DNA of 5,611 nt from the NCBI GenBank assembly GCA_946478915.1, contig CAMLER010000377.1, forward strand, positions 1-5,611. Direction: 5' to 3'. How positions within the stretch are numbered: the first letter of the stretch is position 1; every line of letters begins with the position of its first letter. The translations under genes were made by a program, and so were the position numbers. Origin of the DNA: an uncultured Chryseolinea sp. (lineage in GTDB: Bacteria > Bacteroidota > Bacteroidia > Cytophagales > Cyclobacteriaceae). Positions 5,221-5,611 of this stretch are shown piece by piece. The notes below the pieces were generated by a model. That model had not been told where the DNA came from. It did no database searches and saw nothing but the letters and a program-made list of their open reading frames with translations.

Positions 5221-5611
5221 TTACGCATTGATTTTGTCTTTTTGGATTTTTTTCTTGCCCGCATTAGCTTCCAGGAACTGGAAGATCTTACCGGCGATGT
5301 CAGCTTTGGTTGCGCCTTCAATACCTTCAAGTCCCGGACTAGAGTTTACTTCGAGGATAAGCGGTCCCCGATTCGAAGGAAGCATATCCACGCCTGCAAC
5401 TCCAAGACCCATTTTCTTGGCGGCAAGGATCGCTGATTGCTTTTCAGCCTTTGAAAGTTTTACGACTTTGGCCGTAGCTCCCCGATGAAGGTTAGACCGG
5501 AATTCACCCTCCCGTGCCTGTCTGCGCATTGCGCCCACTACTTCTCCATTCACGACCAACGCCCGAATATCTGCGCCCTTTGCCTCTTTGATAAATTCCT
5601 GAACGATAATG
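5221..5611 (-). CDS. RimK-family ATP-grasp alpha-L-glutamate ligase, C-terminal part
   Basis: The last 129 residues are present and the frame is open to the right edge, so the start is outside the window. The fragment covers the C-terminal lobe of an ATP-grasp fold. '[19 protein letters not shown]' is followed by '[21 protein letters not shown]', the RimK hallmark of nucleotide and acceptor binding. '[29 protein letters not shown]' then supplies the magnesium-binding Glu and Asn of 'EVNSSPG'. RimK enzymes add glutamate residues through amide bonds to a protein tail (ribosomal protein S6 in E. coli) or to small acceptors. The lysine-rich C terminus (GKKKIQKDK) is an extra tail of unclear meaning. 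The downstream M14 hydrolase in the same direction supports a ligase-hydrolase pair. Family is clear; the acceptor here is unknown, and a RimK role on S6 should not be assumed in this phylum. Confidence 0.9.
   Translation of the reverse strand, partial: IIVQEFIKEAKGADIRALVVNGEVVGAMRRQAREGEFRSNLHRGATAKVVKLSKAEKQSAILAAKKMGLGVAGVDMLPSNRGPLILEVNSSPGLEGIEGATKADIAGKIFQFLEANAGKKKIQKDKINA

Noticed and set aside
5206..5488. Plus-strand reading frames opposite the RimK-like gene
   Set aside because: The minus strand encodes a strongly conserved ATP-grasp domain here; the opposite frames are shadows.

Overview
The window looks like chromosomal DNA of a Bacteroidota bacterium, probably near the Cytophagales or Chitinophagales; this is inference. 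The support is an exact Bacteroidota-type -7 element (TAnnTTTG), starts without clear Shine-Dalgarno sequences, two TTG starts, and protein families common in that phylum (NIPSNAP-domain exported protein, lipoprotein glutaminyl cyclotransferase, DUF718-type mutarotase, RimK with an AstE-like peptidase). I see no IS element, CRISPR array, tRNA, rRNA or phage gene. Gene density is ordinary and most genes are recognisable housekeeping or catabolic families.

Layout. Positions 1-590 (minus strand) hold the end of a sugar-catabolism operon: a DUF718 sugar mutarotase, then a COG3618-type amidohydrolase/lactonase that runs off the left edge. The two overlap by one base (TAATG). Together they suggest oxidation of a 6-deoxy-sugar (L-fucose or L-rhamnose) through a lactone. 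A 279-bp divergent spacer (591-869) contains three successive plus-strand hairpins, the last followed by a T-tract, so it may carry a small RNA or an attenuator. Three intact plus-strand genes follow: mtgA (peptidoglycan glycosyltransferase, 870-1592), an exported two-domain NIPSNAP protein (1665-2435), and a lipoprotein glutaminyl cyclotransferase (2742-3533).

The most distinctive thing in the window lies between the last two. Positions 2451-2633 are a relic of a second glutaminyl cyclotransferase, reduced to a lipoprotein-like signal and lipobox joined in frame to the last ~38 residues of the enzyme. Its C-terminal part matches the intact downstream gene at about 20 of 36 residues, so it derives from a divergent paralogue or an older resident copy and not from a recent tandem duplication.

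Positions 3543-5611 are all minus strand: a RimK-type ATP-grasp glutamate ligase (its beginning lies beyond the right edge), an M14/AstE-like zinc amidohydrolase, and a DedA-family membrane protein. The ligase and amidohydrolase form a recurrent make-and-break pair for amino-acid or peptide amide bonds. The DedA protein follows in the same direction but has no clear functional tie. It converges with the cyclotransferase gene across only 9 bp.
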